A stretch of DNA of 64,000 nt, from positions 10,646,714 through 10,710,713 of the forward strand of contig NC_049987.1 of the NCBI RefSeq assembly GCF_000003815.2. The letters run 5' to 3'. Source of the DNA: Branchiostoma floridae. Its lineage: Eukaryota; Chordata; Leptocardii; Amphioxiformes; Branchiostomatidae. Of the stretch, positions 13,001 through 22,291 are shown piece after piece (position 1 is the stretch's first letter; each line of letters opens with the position of its first letter). Made by a program: the position numbers and the translations under genes. The notes beneath the pieces are model-generated. The model made no database searches and was not told the DNA's origin. It worked only from the letters and a program-made list of their open reading frames with translations.

Positions 13001-14215
13001 TATACAGTGTCAAGTAAAAGTATGTTGTTTTCTAAATGATTTAGATAAAACAGTTTTCTTTCAGCTCTACATTGTATGGTATTCACAGATTTAACTTAAG
13101 AAATACTGTATCATCTATATCTTTTGATGTGCAAGCAGCTTCTTTGTCAATGATGTTTTGTTATAGTCTAGTGGGCTTTGTATTTCCATTCAGAGTGTGA
13201 GCATGGTGTCTATGGGGAAAAATTTCGGGACCTTCAAAACCTGTCGTCTTGAGGCTATGGTCATCTTTTTCAAGTTGTCATAAGCCAAGTTTGACTGTGC
13301 ATTCATTCACAACTGTACACATGTATCAGGTTATCATTTTGTACTGAAACATATGTTATTGTTCCAGATTCTGCAGTTGTTCTAGAGCTTATCCAGTCCC
13401 TGGCTGACAGACTGAAGACTACAGACCTGTCCCAGCTGAAGGACTGGCTACAGAGGAGGTATCATGACCTGAAGAAGTCCTACGTTCCTGAGAGATACTG
13501 GCAGAATCCATTCAACCTTACAGAGGAGGGTCAGTCAAGAGTTTCCTTTTTTTTTTTCAAAAAGTTAATATACCTTTTTCTGTATTTGTTTTCATACTGT
13601 AAATGCAAAAACTTTCGTGGTGGATTAATGTTCACCGGAAATTAAAACCACCGCAAAAAGTCCATTTCCCCGCTACCGCGAACTTAAATGCATTTACAGT
13701 AATGTCAAACGAATATACAACATGTAAAATGAATGAAATGCAAGTTATTGTTAATGTTACATGCCACCTCAGTTTGTGTAGAATAATTATGCTGTGTACT
13801 GGCTCAAATGACTTAGATTTGGTTTCCTCTTTTCACAGATCTTAGTCTTTGTGAACCTCCATCGACTGACCACGATAAAGTAAAGGATTCAGCAGAACAG
13901 AGAGTGAACAAGAAACAAACATCAGACGGCAACTCTCGTGGACGTAACACAGAAGCAGCTTCTACAGCTGACATTCTAGATAGTAAGAGTTCCAGTGAGG
14001 ACACAGCAAGACCTTCCACATCAACTGTTGAGCCTTCAACCTCCAGTGCTGGTACAAAGACGCGAGGAGGCGGAAAAAAACAAATGTCTGTTGATGGCGG
14101 CACCAAGGAAGCTGAGGAAATCATCTGTTTGAATCCACTACGGATTCCTGCCAGATATCTGGAACTGGAAAAGTTAGACTTTGAGAAGGAAGAAAGTGAC
14201 AGTGATGAAGAGTAA
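10023..14215 (+). CDS. SNAPC2: snRNA-activating protein complex subunit 2
   Basis: SNAPC2 (SNAP45) belongs to SNAPc, which binds the proximal sequence element of snRNA promoters for pol II and pol III. Eight exons join in frame: 10023-10156, 10598-10661, 11837-11873, 12023-12081, 12521-12589, 12818-12947, 13368-13529 and 13839-14215, giving 343 residues against about 334 in human. The N-terminus MKPPKRQRKAAGGYVHNSA resembles the basic MKPP start of the vertebrate protein. A helical segment follows (about 25-80; WSLKDKKKLLSALKK, then EEIEEYVTQMKKRA). The C-terminus is Ser/Thr-rich and ends in acidic ESDSDEE. An acceptor at 9997-9999 just before the ATG implies an upstream noncoding exon. The family is fast-evolving, so the call rests on N-terminal similarity, length and architecture. 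Confidence 0.8.
10891..11542. mobile_element. Foldback element with CGCG-TTAAAA subterminal arrays in SNAPC2 intron 2
   Basis: Both ends carry inverted copies of CCAATTGGGG followed by tandem units of GCGCGTTAAAAATCT on the left and TTTTAACGCGCA on the right, four or more per side. The interior is AT-rich and noncoding. No clear target-site duplication is visible. The paired arrays would fold into a long, bubbled hairpin in intron RNA or single-stranded DNA. Confidence 0.8.
12167..12308. mobile_element. Short hairpin MITE in SNAPC2 intron 4
   Basis: The inverted ends TATGTCACAGTAGAGATC and GATCTCTACTGTGACATA bound a 142-bp segment. The interior has further self-complementarity around GGATATAGATATAGGATCTC. 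It is noncoding. Confidence 0.8.
13595..13701. mobile_element. TACTGTAAATGCA hairpin MITE in SNAPC2 intron 7
   Basis: Inverted termini TACTGTAAATGCA and TGCATTTACAGTA flank an interior containing ACTTTCGTGGTGG and AACCACCGCAAAAAG, also mutually complementary. A decayed relative with CACCGCAAAAAGTGCG and AACCACCGCGAACATT lies at about 9428-9495, so this is a dispersed family. Confidence 0.8.
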
Positions 14216-14374
14216 AACCAGAACTGGGAACCGGTGTGCGAAGTTCCAATCATCAAAGTCACTTGGTTGGAAAAAGGGACATTTTGTCAAACCCGTTTTG
14301 CTCCTTTTTTGTATCAATATTATTGATTCACAGATGATATGCACAATATGTGCCAATTTGTAAAGTTTTGTGTG

Positions 14375-14380
14375 AATAAA
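14375..14380 (+). terminator. Poly(A) signal of SNAPC2
   Basis: A canonical AATAAA lies 160 bases after the SNAPC2 stop codon, in TGTGAATAAACCAAACACTT, followed by a T-rich stretch near 14402-14412. Confidence 0.75.
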
Positions 14381-15262
14381 CCAAACACTTGAAAGTAAAG
14401 CGTTGTTCTGTTCTTATGACTTTGCTGTATGCTTTAGCCTATAATGTAGTTGTAGTGCAGAGTGCAATTTCATCTCATTTCACCACGCTGACATAAAATC
14501 ACTATCAATTACGATAAGAATGACCATCTGATACATGATTGTAGACACACCTATAGACTTATTTGCCTGTGCGTAGTTCCACTGATCATGGATCTCGGCT
14601 GGTCAGTCCTTTCTGCACAAAGTCACCCCCATCACCTTAGCCATGCTGTAACTTTATGCTAGTGCTGAGCAGAATGTATTTTAATGAATAATGCATTTTT
14701 TATTAACTACTTGCACCAGGAGCAACAAAGTGAGGACAAGGAGGTGAAGGCTTTTTTTAAAACTCCTTGGTGAAGATAAGAAATAAAAGACTGATATCGG
14801 TTGCCATAAATGTTGCTTTTCTATCTTAGCTATCTCGCCCTTTGTAATCTTCCTGAGGTCATATTGGGATGTGGGTTAATCATTTACAAAGCGACCAGAA
14901 GAAAACGCACTCTGTTCAATTGCCGTATATTATAACAATCTTATGTACATGTATAATTATTCTATTAACAAAAGAGTTTGAATATAATTTCCCTTTGGAC
15001 TTGTCAATTTTCTAAGGGTCTTGTACAAGAGACAAATTAAAGTTGTAGATGCCCCTTCATTGACCCGCTCTGACCATACACTAACCTAACGAAGCCCTAA
15101 ATTTAGATAACCAATCGACCTTTGCTTTTGGGAACCAGGGCTTGTGTGCACAGGTTATAAGGTGATATAACAGTCCATGTTTTAAATTCAAACAAGATAA
15201 CTGATCTCCAAGTAGGTTGGTAGGTCAGCGAAAAAATCTAGTACTGTGTTCCTGTCCCAGCA
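14381..15262. other. Intergenic region with duplicated upstream unit of the secreted-protein genes
   Basis: No gene is seen. Sequence at about 14511-14700 is related to about 16915-17170 and to about 21500-21720. A block at 15116-15140 is shared with the upstream region of the second gene (see separate entry). Confidence 0.6.
15116..15140 (+). promoter_or_regulatory. Conserved upstream block of secreted-protein gene copy 1
   Basis: The block beginning CGACCTTTGCTTTTGGGAAC is nearly identical to 17610-17634 upstream of copy 2, while nearby bases have diverged. It lies about 123 bases before this ATG and about 99 before the other. The ACCTTTG core resembles a nuclear-receptor (HNF4/COUP-type) half site. 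A regulatory role is inference from differential conservation between paralogues. Confidence 0.4.
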
Positions 15263-16825
15263 ATGGAGTTCATACGCAGGACAGCACAAGCGTTGCTTGT
15301 AACGGCATGGATAGTCGTTACTATCTCAGGAGCACAAAGCGCCTTAAAAACCCCGGTCTGGCCTTCCAGCTTCTCGGTAAGGTTTCACGAGAAGGACCTC
15401 AACATCTTCCACAGGCCGATAACGACCGAAAACGACGGCGCGTGGTACTACGACTACTCCATCCCGGCGGCGCGACACGATCACCTGCAGGGACAGAACA
15501 ACACCTACTGTCAGGTCAGTACTGACAAGACCGTACTTAATGCACTCACTGAGTTGGTATGGTAGGGTCAGACAATCCTTGCATGCTACTTCATTTGTGG
15601 TGAGAAAAATGTTTCAATGTTTTATTTGTAACAGTGCATGTCATTGTGCAGGTCATATCTATAATACAGAAAAGTGGTGAACAAGAAATTCTCGTCATTG
15701 CAAATTTAGCAACCTAGAGATGTTGGATACGAATTTTAAGATCTGAAATTGACATCAAACGTAAAGAATTATGCCATGATCTTAGGCTATAATTGAGTTT
15801 TACGCAGTAGTTCAGTCTTTTTCTACCGTGTCTGTAGTTTTAAGCACTGTACAACGTATTTCCAAACGTATCCAGGGACGCGGTCTGAACCTCACGGACC
15901 CTCACGCTGACTGTAGCCTGTTGTACGTGGATAACAGAGACATGTACGTGCACTACCCTGGGGAGCGGCAGTGTTGTCGGGCCTGTGGACCTGATGAGGG
16001 CTGTACCATGATGTCTCAGACTAACCTGGCTCAAGCGACCAACTACAACAACGAGACGTTTAACGGGACGGCTTGCGTCGGCTGGTCCATACCACCAGAG
16101 AAGTATCCCATTGATCAGTGAGTGGGATTACTTTGCTGTGGCAATAGTTGATTATTACTTGTCACAGTTTAGACTAACGTCACATTTACAACAGGGGACC
16201 GGCGGGGCTGTTTGTAGAAACGAAAAATAGACATGTATACGTTGAAAATATACACGAATAATGCCCACGACTATTTTGCTTTATGTCTGTGTTGTATTTT
16301 GTTGTCTTTATTTTATTTTATGCAATGCTTTTCGTTCTCGAAAGCTGCTGGACGACCGGGCCACAGTTTAATTGGAAATGAGACGTAGGCCTGATGTAGC
16401 CTGGATGACAGACTGTTTCCAGGGTCCAGAGCTACACAGCTGCAGGCAACGTTAACCGAGTTATTGAGATCGGCCTTGGGGTCCTGAATCCAGACTATCG
16501 TTTATGTGACTTGTTGCTTCTTTAAATCCATGATATGAAACTATTCCATAACTTCCATTAAGGAAAATGTGAACAAATGTTTTGAAGCGTACTTCAATTA
16601 ACAATCCACCTGTCTTGTTATGTTTTATGCAGGTGGTACATGACTGAGATTGGCACCCCTTGTTATTGGGAGACAATACCGATCGTACACCCCTTCATTG
16701 TCAGCAGCCACTCCCTAACCTTCGACCAGCACAGCTACCACGTAGGACCCATACCCCAGGATCTTTTAAAAGTGCCGAGCTACTGTCTGAACATCTGTCC
16801 CAACCCTTACGTCCCGCCCCATTGA
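15263..16825 (+). CDS. Secreted cysteine-rich LVN1.2/ependymin-like protein, copy 1
   Basis: Three exons (15263-15514, 15876-16117, 16633-16825) join in frame to 228 residues. A signal peptide spans about residues 1-29 (hydrophobic LVTAWIVVTISGA). The mature part has WPSSFSVRF, then AWYYDYSIPAARHDH, a Cys-rich core YVHYPGERQCCRACG, and a C-terminus VPSYCLNICPNPYVPP. N-glycosylation sequons include NNT, NLT, NET and NGT. The pattern of YYD, an R-D/H motif, CCxxC and a terminal PSYC resembles the secreted LVN1.2-type family of the ependymin-like group, whose fold is thought to bind hydrophobic ligands. This assignment is from remembered family pattern, so function stays open. Copy 2 lies 0.9 kb downstream with identical intron phases. 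Confidence 0.85.
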
Positions 16826-17609
16826 TTAGAAATAACATCTAAGAAGGTACATTATTTGTGCGCAGATTATAACACGACCACTACAAGATATCATTCTAAC
16901 CAGACGTGATAATGCAGTTGATATCCTGGAATTTAGACCGTTATCTCTGAGTCGATGAAGAGCCCGTGCGTAGTAGGTAGCAATTATTAGGTCCCTGAGA
17001 CTTCGCCGTTCTTAAAAATATCAGTGACATGTGTCATTAACCTTGGCTGGTCAGTCATTTCTGCACCGAGTTACCTTTATCAACATATAGCCGTGTTGTA
17101 ACTTGTAATGTTAGCGCTAAGCAGAATGCATATATTGTTGTAGTAGATCATAGATGATCAATCTTTTATGCTGAACTTGTACTTGGACCAAAAAAGTGAA
17201 AAAGGAACTAAATGATTGATACCCTTCAAGTTGCCTTTTTATGATACCTCGCGCGCCATTGTGCAGATTGTTTATGAATTGCTAGTACTGCGAGTTCGAG
17301 ATATCGTAGAAAAAGATCAAGATCAAAGTGCGTGGATATTGGGTTACGTATTGAGCTCTTGTTGAATGATTAAATATTTGCAGAGCGGTCAAAACAAAAT
17401 GCAGTCTTTCTCATGACTATAACCATAAAGATCTTACACATAGAGACAACGCTATATAACAAAAAATATATAGTTGGAATATTTTCCTTGGAAAATTTAT
17501 TTTCCTTTGAAATGAATTTCCAAAGGGTGCAGGTGTCTCTTCATTGAGCAGCTCTTGAAGGTCCATACAATGACAAAACAAACCCCTGAATTTGGAGAAC
17601 GATTCAAAG

Positions 17610-17634
17610 CGACCTTTGCTTCTGAGAACCAGGG
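17610..17634 (+). promoter_or_regulatory. Conserved upstream block of secreted-protein gene copy 2
   Basis: This is the counterpart of 15116-15140, reading CGACCTTTGCTTCTGAGAAC then CAGGG. It is followed in both copies by a TTTGTRTGCACAGGT-like stretch. It is probably part of the shared promoter, although no TATA box is obvious in either copy. Confidence 0.4.
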
Positions 17635-17732
17635 TTTGTATGCACAGGTAATGTCACAACAGTTCACGCCTCAAGTTCAGCTCCAAGTGGGTTGGTAGAT
17701 CAGCGAGACTTTTACTGTTCCCCTGTCCCGCA

Positions 17733-19434
17733 ATGGAGTTCATATCCAGGGCAATTATAACGGTATTACTTGTAGCGGCTTGGATAGTCACAATTAGTAT
17801 CTCGGGCGCACAAAGTGCCTTAAAACCCCCGGTCTGGCCTTCCAGCTTCTCGGTAAGATTTCACGAGAAGGACTTCAGCATCTTCCACAAGCCAGTATCG
17901 ACCGAAAACGACGGCGCGTGGTACTACGACTACTCCATCCCGGCGGCACGACACGATCACCTGCAGGGACAGAACAACTCGTTCTGTCAGGTCAGTATTG
18001 ACAAGACTGTATGCCTGCATGGACCTAATGCACTTACTGAGTTAAAGTTAACTGACATTCGTGCAAGGTATGATCAGCCTAATCATGCATGCACATTCAT
18101 TTGTGGTCAGAAAAAATATAGCTATTGTAACATGCATTACATGTCATGTGCAGGTCATATCTATAACACAGCAAACGAGAAATGCTGTAACGAGAAATTC
18201 TTGAGCTCGCCATTTAAAATGTACGTGTAGCTAGCTAAATGTTGTAAACGCATTTTAAGATCTGAAATTGACACCAAGCGTTAAGAACCCTGCTTATGTT
18301 CCTGGGGAAAATAGTGTGTAAAAATCTTAGGCGCAAAGTTTTAGGTAGTAGTCCATTGTATTGTGTTGCAGGAGTTAAACGTATATTGACATATGTATGA
18401 TATATTTTACAACATCCAGGGACGCGGTCTAAACCTGACGGACCCTCACGCTGACTGCAGCCTGTTGTACGTGGATAACAGAGATATGTTCGTGCACTAC
18501 CCTGGGGAGCGGCAGTGTTGTCGGGCCTGTGGACCTGCTGAGGGCTGTACCATGATGTCTCAGACTAACCTGGCTCAAGCGACCAACGAGGCCAACGACA
18601 CGGTGAACGGGACGGCGTGCATCGGCTGGTTCATACCGCCAGAAAAGTACCCTGTCGATCAGTGAGTGGTACTCTTTGCTATGGTATTACGCTGTAAGGG
18701 AACAACCCGCCGAACTCGGTATTTGTCCGTATGTACTTTTTATTGAAAGGCCACGTCCGCAACGTTTTTCTGAAAACGTGGGAGGTACTGGCAAGAGCAG
18801 GGAGGGAGTGCGTCAACGCACGTCACACGCACGGTTGTAAGCATGTGGTCTGCATGCCGTGAGCGGTTGCGTGGATCGTTCGTGGCGCAAGTGGTGAGTG
18901 GTTGTACGTGCTTACAACGTACGATCTCTGTGCGATTGCCACTTTGCCTTATGCAGGCCGTACTTACACGTGCTGCGTAGGTATGATTTCCTTACTCACT
19001 CTATTCGCTGTGCGGGGCACTGGTACTGGTTCGTACGGAGGGGTATAGAGACAACAGAGGTATAGAGATATCAGGTATAGAAATCGGGCTAGGGATCTTG
19101 AATCCAGGCTACCGTCTTGTTAACGTTGGGTCGTGAAATCCATGACATGAAGCTATTCCGTAACCTCTAATAAGTAAAAGAAGTCATCAAATGTTTTAAA
19201 CCGCAAAATTTTAACAATCCACCTGTATTGTTGTATTTCAGCTGGTACATGACTGAAAGCGGCGTCCCGTGCTCTTGGCAGACAATACCGATCGTACATC
19301 CCATCATAGTCAGCATCCACTCCCTGACGTTCAACCAGCACAGCTACCACGTGGGCCCCATACCCCGGGGCCTGTTAAAAGTGCCGAGCTACTGTCTGAA
19401 CATCTGCCCTCACCCTTATGTACCACCTTATTGA
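17733..19434 (+). CDS. Secreted cysteine-rich LVN1.2/ependymin-like protein, copy 2
   Basis: This tandem paralogue of the preceding gene has exons 17733-17990, 18420-18661 and 19242-19434 and encodes 230 residues. Exon 2 and exon 3 lengths (242 and 193 nt) equal those of copy 1; exon 1 is two codons longer in the signal peptide. The Cys-rich core YPGERQCCRACGPAEGC is nearly unchanged, while glycosylation sites shift (NNS and NDT replace NNT and NET). The codon split by intron 2 differs, giving HWYMTE here and QWYMTE in copy 1. A TTAA-flanked foldback element begins six bases after the stop, so the 3' UTR is interrupted or displaced. A downstream AATAAA at 21157 is a candidate poly(A) signal. 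Confidence 0.85.
18690..19050. repeat. Dispersed GTACG-rich repeat (relative of 37009-37591) in intron 2 of copy 2
   Basis: This segment shares ordered blocks with 37009-37591: ACAACCCGCCG, TTTTTCTGAAAACGTGG, TCAACGCACGTCAC, GGTTGCGTGGATCGTTCGT, ATCTCTGTGCGATTGCCAC and ATGCAGGCCGTACTTACACG. It is absent from copy 1, so it inserted after the gene duplication. The right terminus looks truncated. Confidence 0.8.
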
Positions 19435-19439
19435 TTAAC

Positions 19440-20688
19440 TTAAGGCCCCCTCTCACTTGACGTGCGGCACGCTTGCGGCATTGCTGCGTTCGTTCACTGC
19501 GGCACTGTTGTGTTAATTTCGCCGATTTTGTCTTGCACTCACACTGACGTGCGGCACTGTTGCGTTTCTAAACTAAATGAACATGTTATTGACAATTGCA
19601 GCGTTGTCAATTTATGACAAATCACCGTAAAATGATGAGAATGCCCCAAAATGAGATTTATAATGAAAAGATTTCCCTTATGATAATGAATTATATGGTA
19701 CATATGCTATAAATAACCTTGAAAGACTTTTACAGTAAAGGAAATGACCCAAATGAACGGACACGAACTATATACCAGATTTCACTCGATGTGTACCTTT
19801 TGCACCATGTAACGTTATGTGTAATTATGTATGTTTATATGTTTATTCACCAATTTTGCAAATTTTTAAAATGAAAATGTTTGATATTTCATACTTTTTT
19901 TGTATGACGCGGAGTATTTTCATTGTCGGCGGATGGCTTGCCAGCCTATTGATGTCTAAGTCTATCGTATTTGTAAAAAGTGAGAAAAATATGGCCCATG
20001 AGTCTGAATGACTGCAATTTTGTATTTTATCGGTGGCAGGCTACCAGCAATGATTAGCTTGTAACGTTATAACGCAAACGCAAACTCGTTATCATCCAAC
20101 ATAAATAATTTCTTTTTGAACGTTGTACGATAACCTTTATCTCTACATCCGTAGTTTAATCGATAAACCAGTTACTTAATTTTTGTTTTCAAGTATAAAA
20201 TACTGACCTACTTTCCATTAAATAAATCAAAAGATGTATTTTTAAGTTAACTCTGAATACGGATACAAGGTAAGTTTTCTGCAATTCGCAGTGTTTTAAC
20301 TGGATCAAAAACCGCTGTAAAATTATTAGAAATGCATCTAAAATAGTTTTTCGGTGATAAAATGATGTTTACTTTTGATTCTTGGTGTAAAATAGGCAAA
20401 ATATATCCTTGATACTGTTTGGGGCATGGTGGCGGCACTGTTGGGGCACCGTTGCGGCACCGTTGCGGCACTGTTGCGGCACTGTTGCGGCACTGTTGCG
20501 GCATCTTGCCACTTGCGTTATTTTTAAACTTTTTAAAAAACGTCGCTCTTGCTTGCGGCACTTCTAGGTTTGCTTGCGGCACCTCTAGGTTTGCTTGCGG
20601 CACCTCTAGGTTCCGTGGCGGTACATCTGCGTTTTCGAACGCAGCAATGCCGCAAGCGTGCCGCACGTCAAGTGAGAGGGGGCCTTAA
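19440..20688. mobile_element. TTAA-flanked foldback element after copy 2 stop codon
   Basis: The element has perfect inverted termini of over 45 bp: after TTAA the left end reads GGCCCCCTCTCACTTGACGT and the right end is its exact complement before TTAA. TTAA target duplications suggest piggyBac-type mobilisation. Subterminal arrays include six 12-bp units of GCGGCACYGTTG at about 20429-20505 and three 21-bp units of GCTTGCGGCACCTCTAGGTT type at about 20552-20612. The middle is AT-rich with no transposase frame, so the element is non-autonomous. Confidence 0.93.
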
Positions 20689-22258
20689 CTAAAGCAACAT
20701 TGTATTGGTACATCACTTGTATGCAGATTGTAATGTAATCATTATAGGATATAATTCTGAAAAGTGATGAAATGTAGCCGTAGGCGTTATCCTAGAAGAA
20801 CGTATCTCTAAGAAGATGAGTGACCGACCAAATAACTTCACACATCTCCGTTAAAATGAAGAAATGTAAATATTTGACAGATATAGATACACTTTCCCAT
20901 TGGTCAGAGTGCTAATTGTTATACTGTCATTGATTGAATTGCTAATTGTAATTGACAGAAAGCGTCGGTCTTTTCCTTGGAAATTGGTGTATGCTGGGAA
21001 ATTCGAATAGTTTTCTGATTGGATAGTAGGCTACATCGGCATTATTATCTTGTTATCCTAAAATCAGATACCATTAACTGGATGATTTCATGACATTATT
21101 TTGTGGCAATCACTAGCTCTGTAGTAATAGAATGGTTGTGCATTCGATGTCATCCTAATAAAGTATCTGCTATTTCACTTTTTTGCTTCAGTTTTAATTT
21201 GTTTACACTTGGATTTTCATCAAACAGTAACATACGTACCTCCAAATGTTCCTTTTTAGTAGTCACGTTCTATTAACCGTACACATATATGACTAATGAA
21301 TCTCGTCAACGTTAAACTTTTTGTTTACACTTGTTACACTTTGTCCGATAATACCGGAATATCACAAGCATGTGAAGTTGTATTGTCGAGTACATATTCA
21401 CCTCGGGTTAACCCGCTGTCCTCAAATGACCTTTAATATCGCCACGCTGTCCTCATATGACCTTACAGTAATTATTTCATCAGGCTCAGCAAATCAGGAT
21501 TAAGAATGAGCATCTGACGTGTAAGACACACCTGGACTCATTTGCCCGTGCGCAGTGGGTTAAGAACCCTGGGACTCCGCCATTTTGGACGCCATCAGTG
21601 TCACGTATCATCAGGAGAGAAAGGGCGATCTTTTCTGCACAGAGTCTTTTTTATCCACGTAGCCGCATTGCTGTTTTTGAAAATCTACGCCGCAAGGCTG
21701 AAGAACGCTAAAGGTAATTCCTTTGTAGTGTTGTCTTTGATCTTTGCCATGTGGTAGTATAGTTGCAAAGTGCATTATCTTTTTTTATTATCTTATCTTC
21801 AGCGATTCACATGTTCACTATGAAGTACCGTCGTTGACATTTAAAATGCCTTTTGGCATGTCGGCGGGTCCTTTACCTACACAATACTAAAAATACGTGG
21901 GATTATTCGGCTTCCACTGCCTCAAAAAAAGAAGTCAAACCCATTGAGGTAGCTTTTAAACTACCGAGTCGACACATACTATATTGTTCTACACTATTTG
22001 TTTGTCGCCTTTCATGTTATCCCACTCGGGCAAGAATCAGCGATAAACTATCTTTAATCTTTAAGTATAAGCAAATAGAAATTGCAGCATGCAGCATTCT
22101 GAAAACACATGCTTGAGAGTTGAGTACTAAGTATACAGGCATACGTTTAGGGACCAAATCGCCCCCTCCCCCCATGATGAAATGAGAACGCAAAGTATAT
22201 CGGCGAAAGAACATTGTTTGCGGTTTTGTTACATTCCCTTTCTTGCACTGGTTTGCAG
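20689..22258. other. Intergenic region with a gene-less third copy of the duplicated upstream unit
   Basis: From 20689 the sequence continues the 3' flank of copy 2; it aligns with the copy 1 flank after 16826 (GGTACATYA then GCAGATT). Sequence at about 21500-21720 resembles the region upstream of copy 1 (TAAGAATGASCATCTGA, GTAGACACACCT, CATTTGCC, GTGCG, TTTCTGCAC). No exon of the secreted-protein gene follows it. Confidence 0.6.
21157..21162 (+). terminator. Candidate poly(A) signal for copy 2
   Basis: AATAAA in CATCCTAATAAAGTATCTGC is followed by a T-rich stretch. If used, the 3' UTR of copy 2 would include the foldback element. An earlier AATAAA exists inside the element near 20220. Confidence 0.35.
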
Positions 22259-22291
22259 TTGGACAAGAAGCGCCACCTTACGGACTCCATC

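Noticed and set aside
20247-20688. Open frames of 139 and 89 codons with repeated LEVPQAN or CGTSRF units
   Set aside because: They lie wholly inside the foldback element and mirror its tandem arrays; not a gene.
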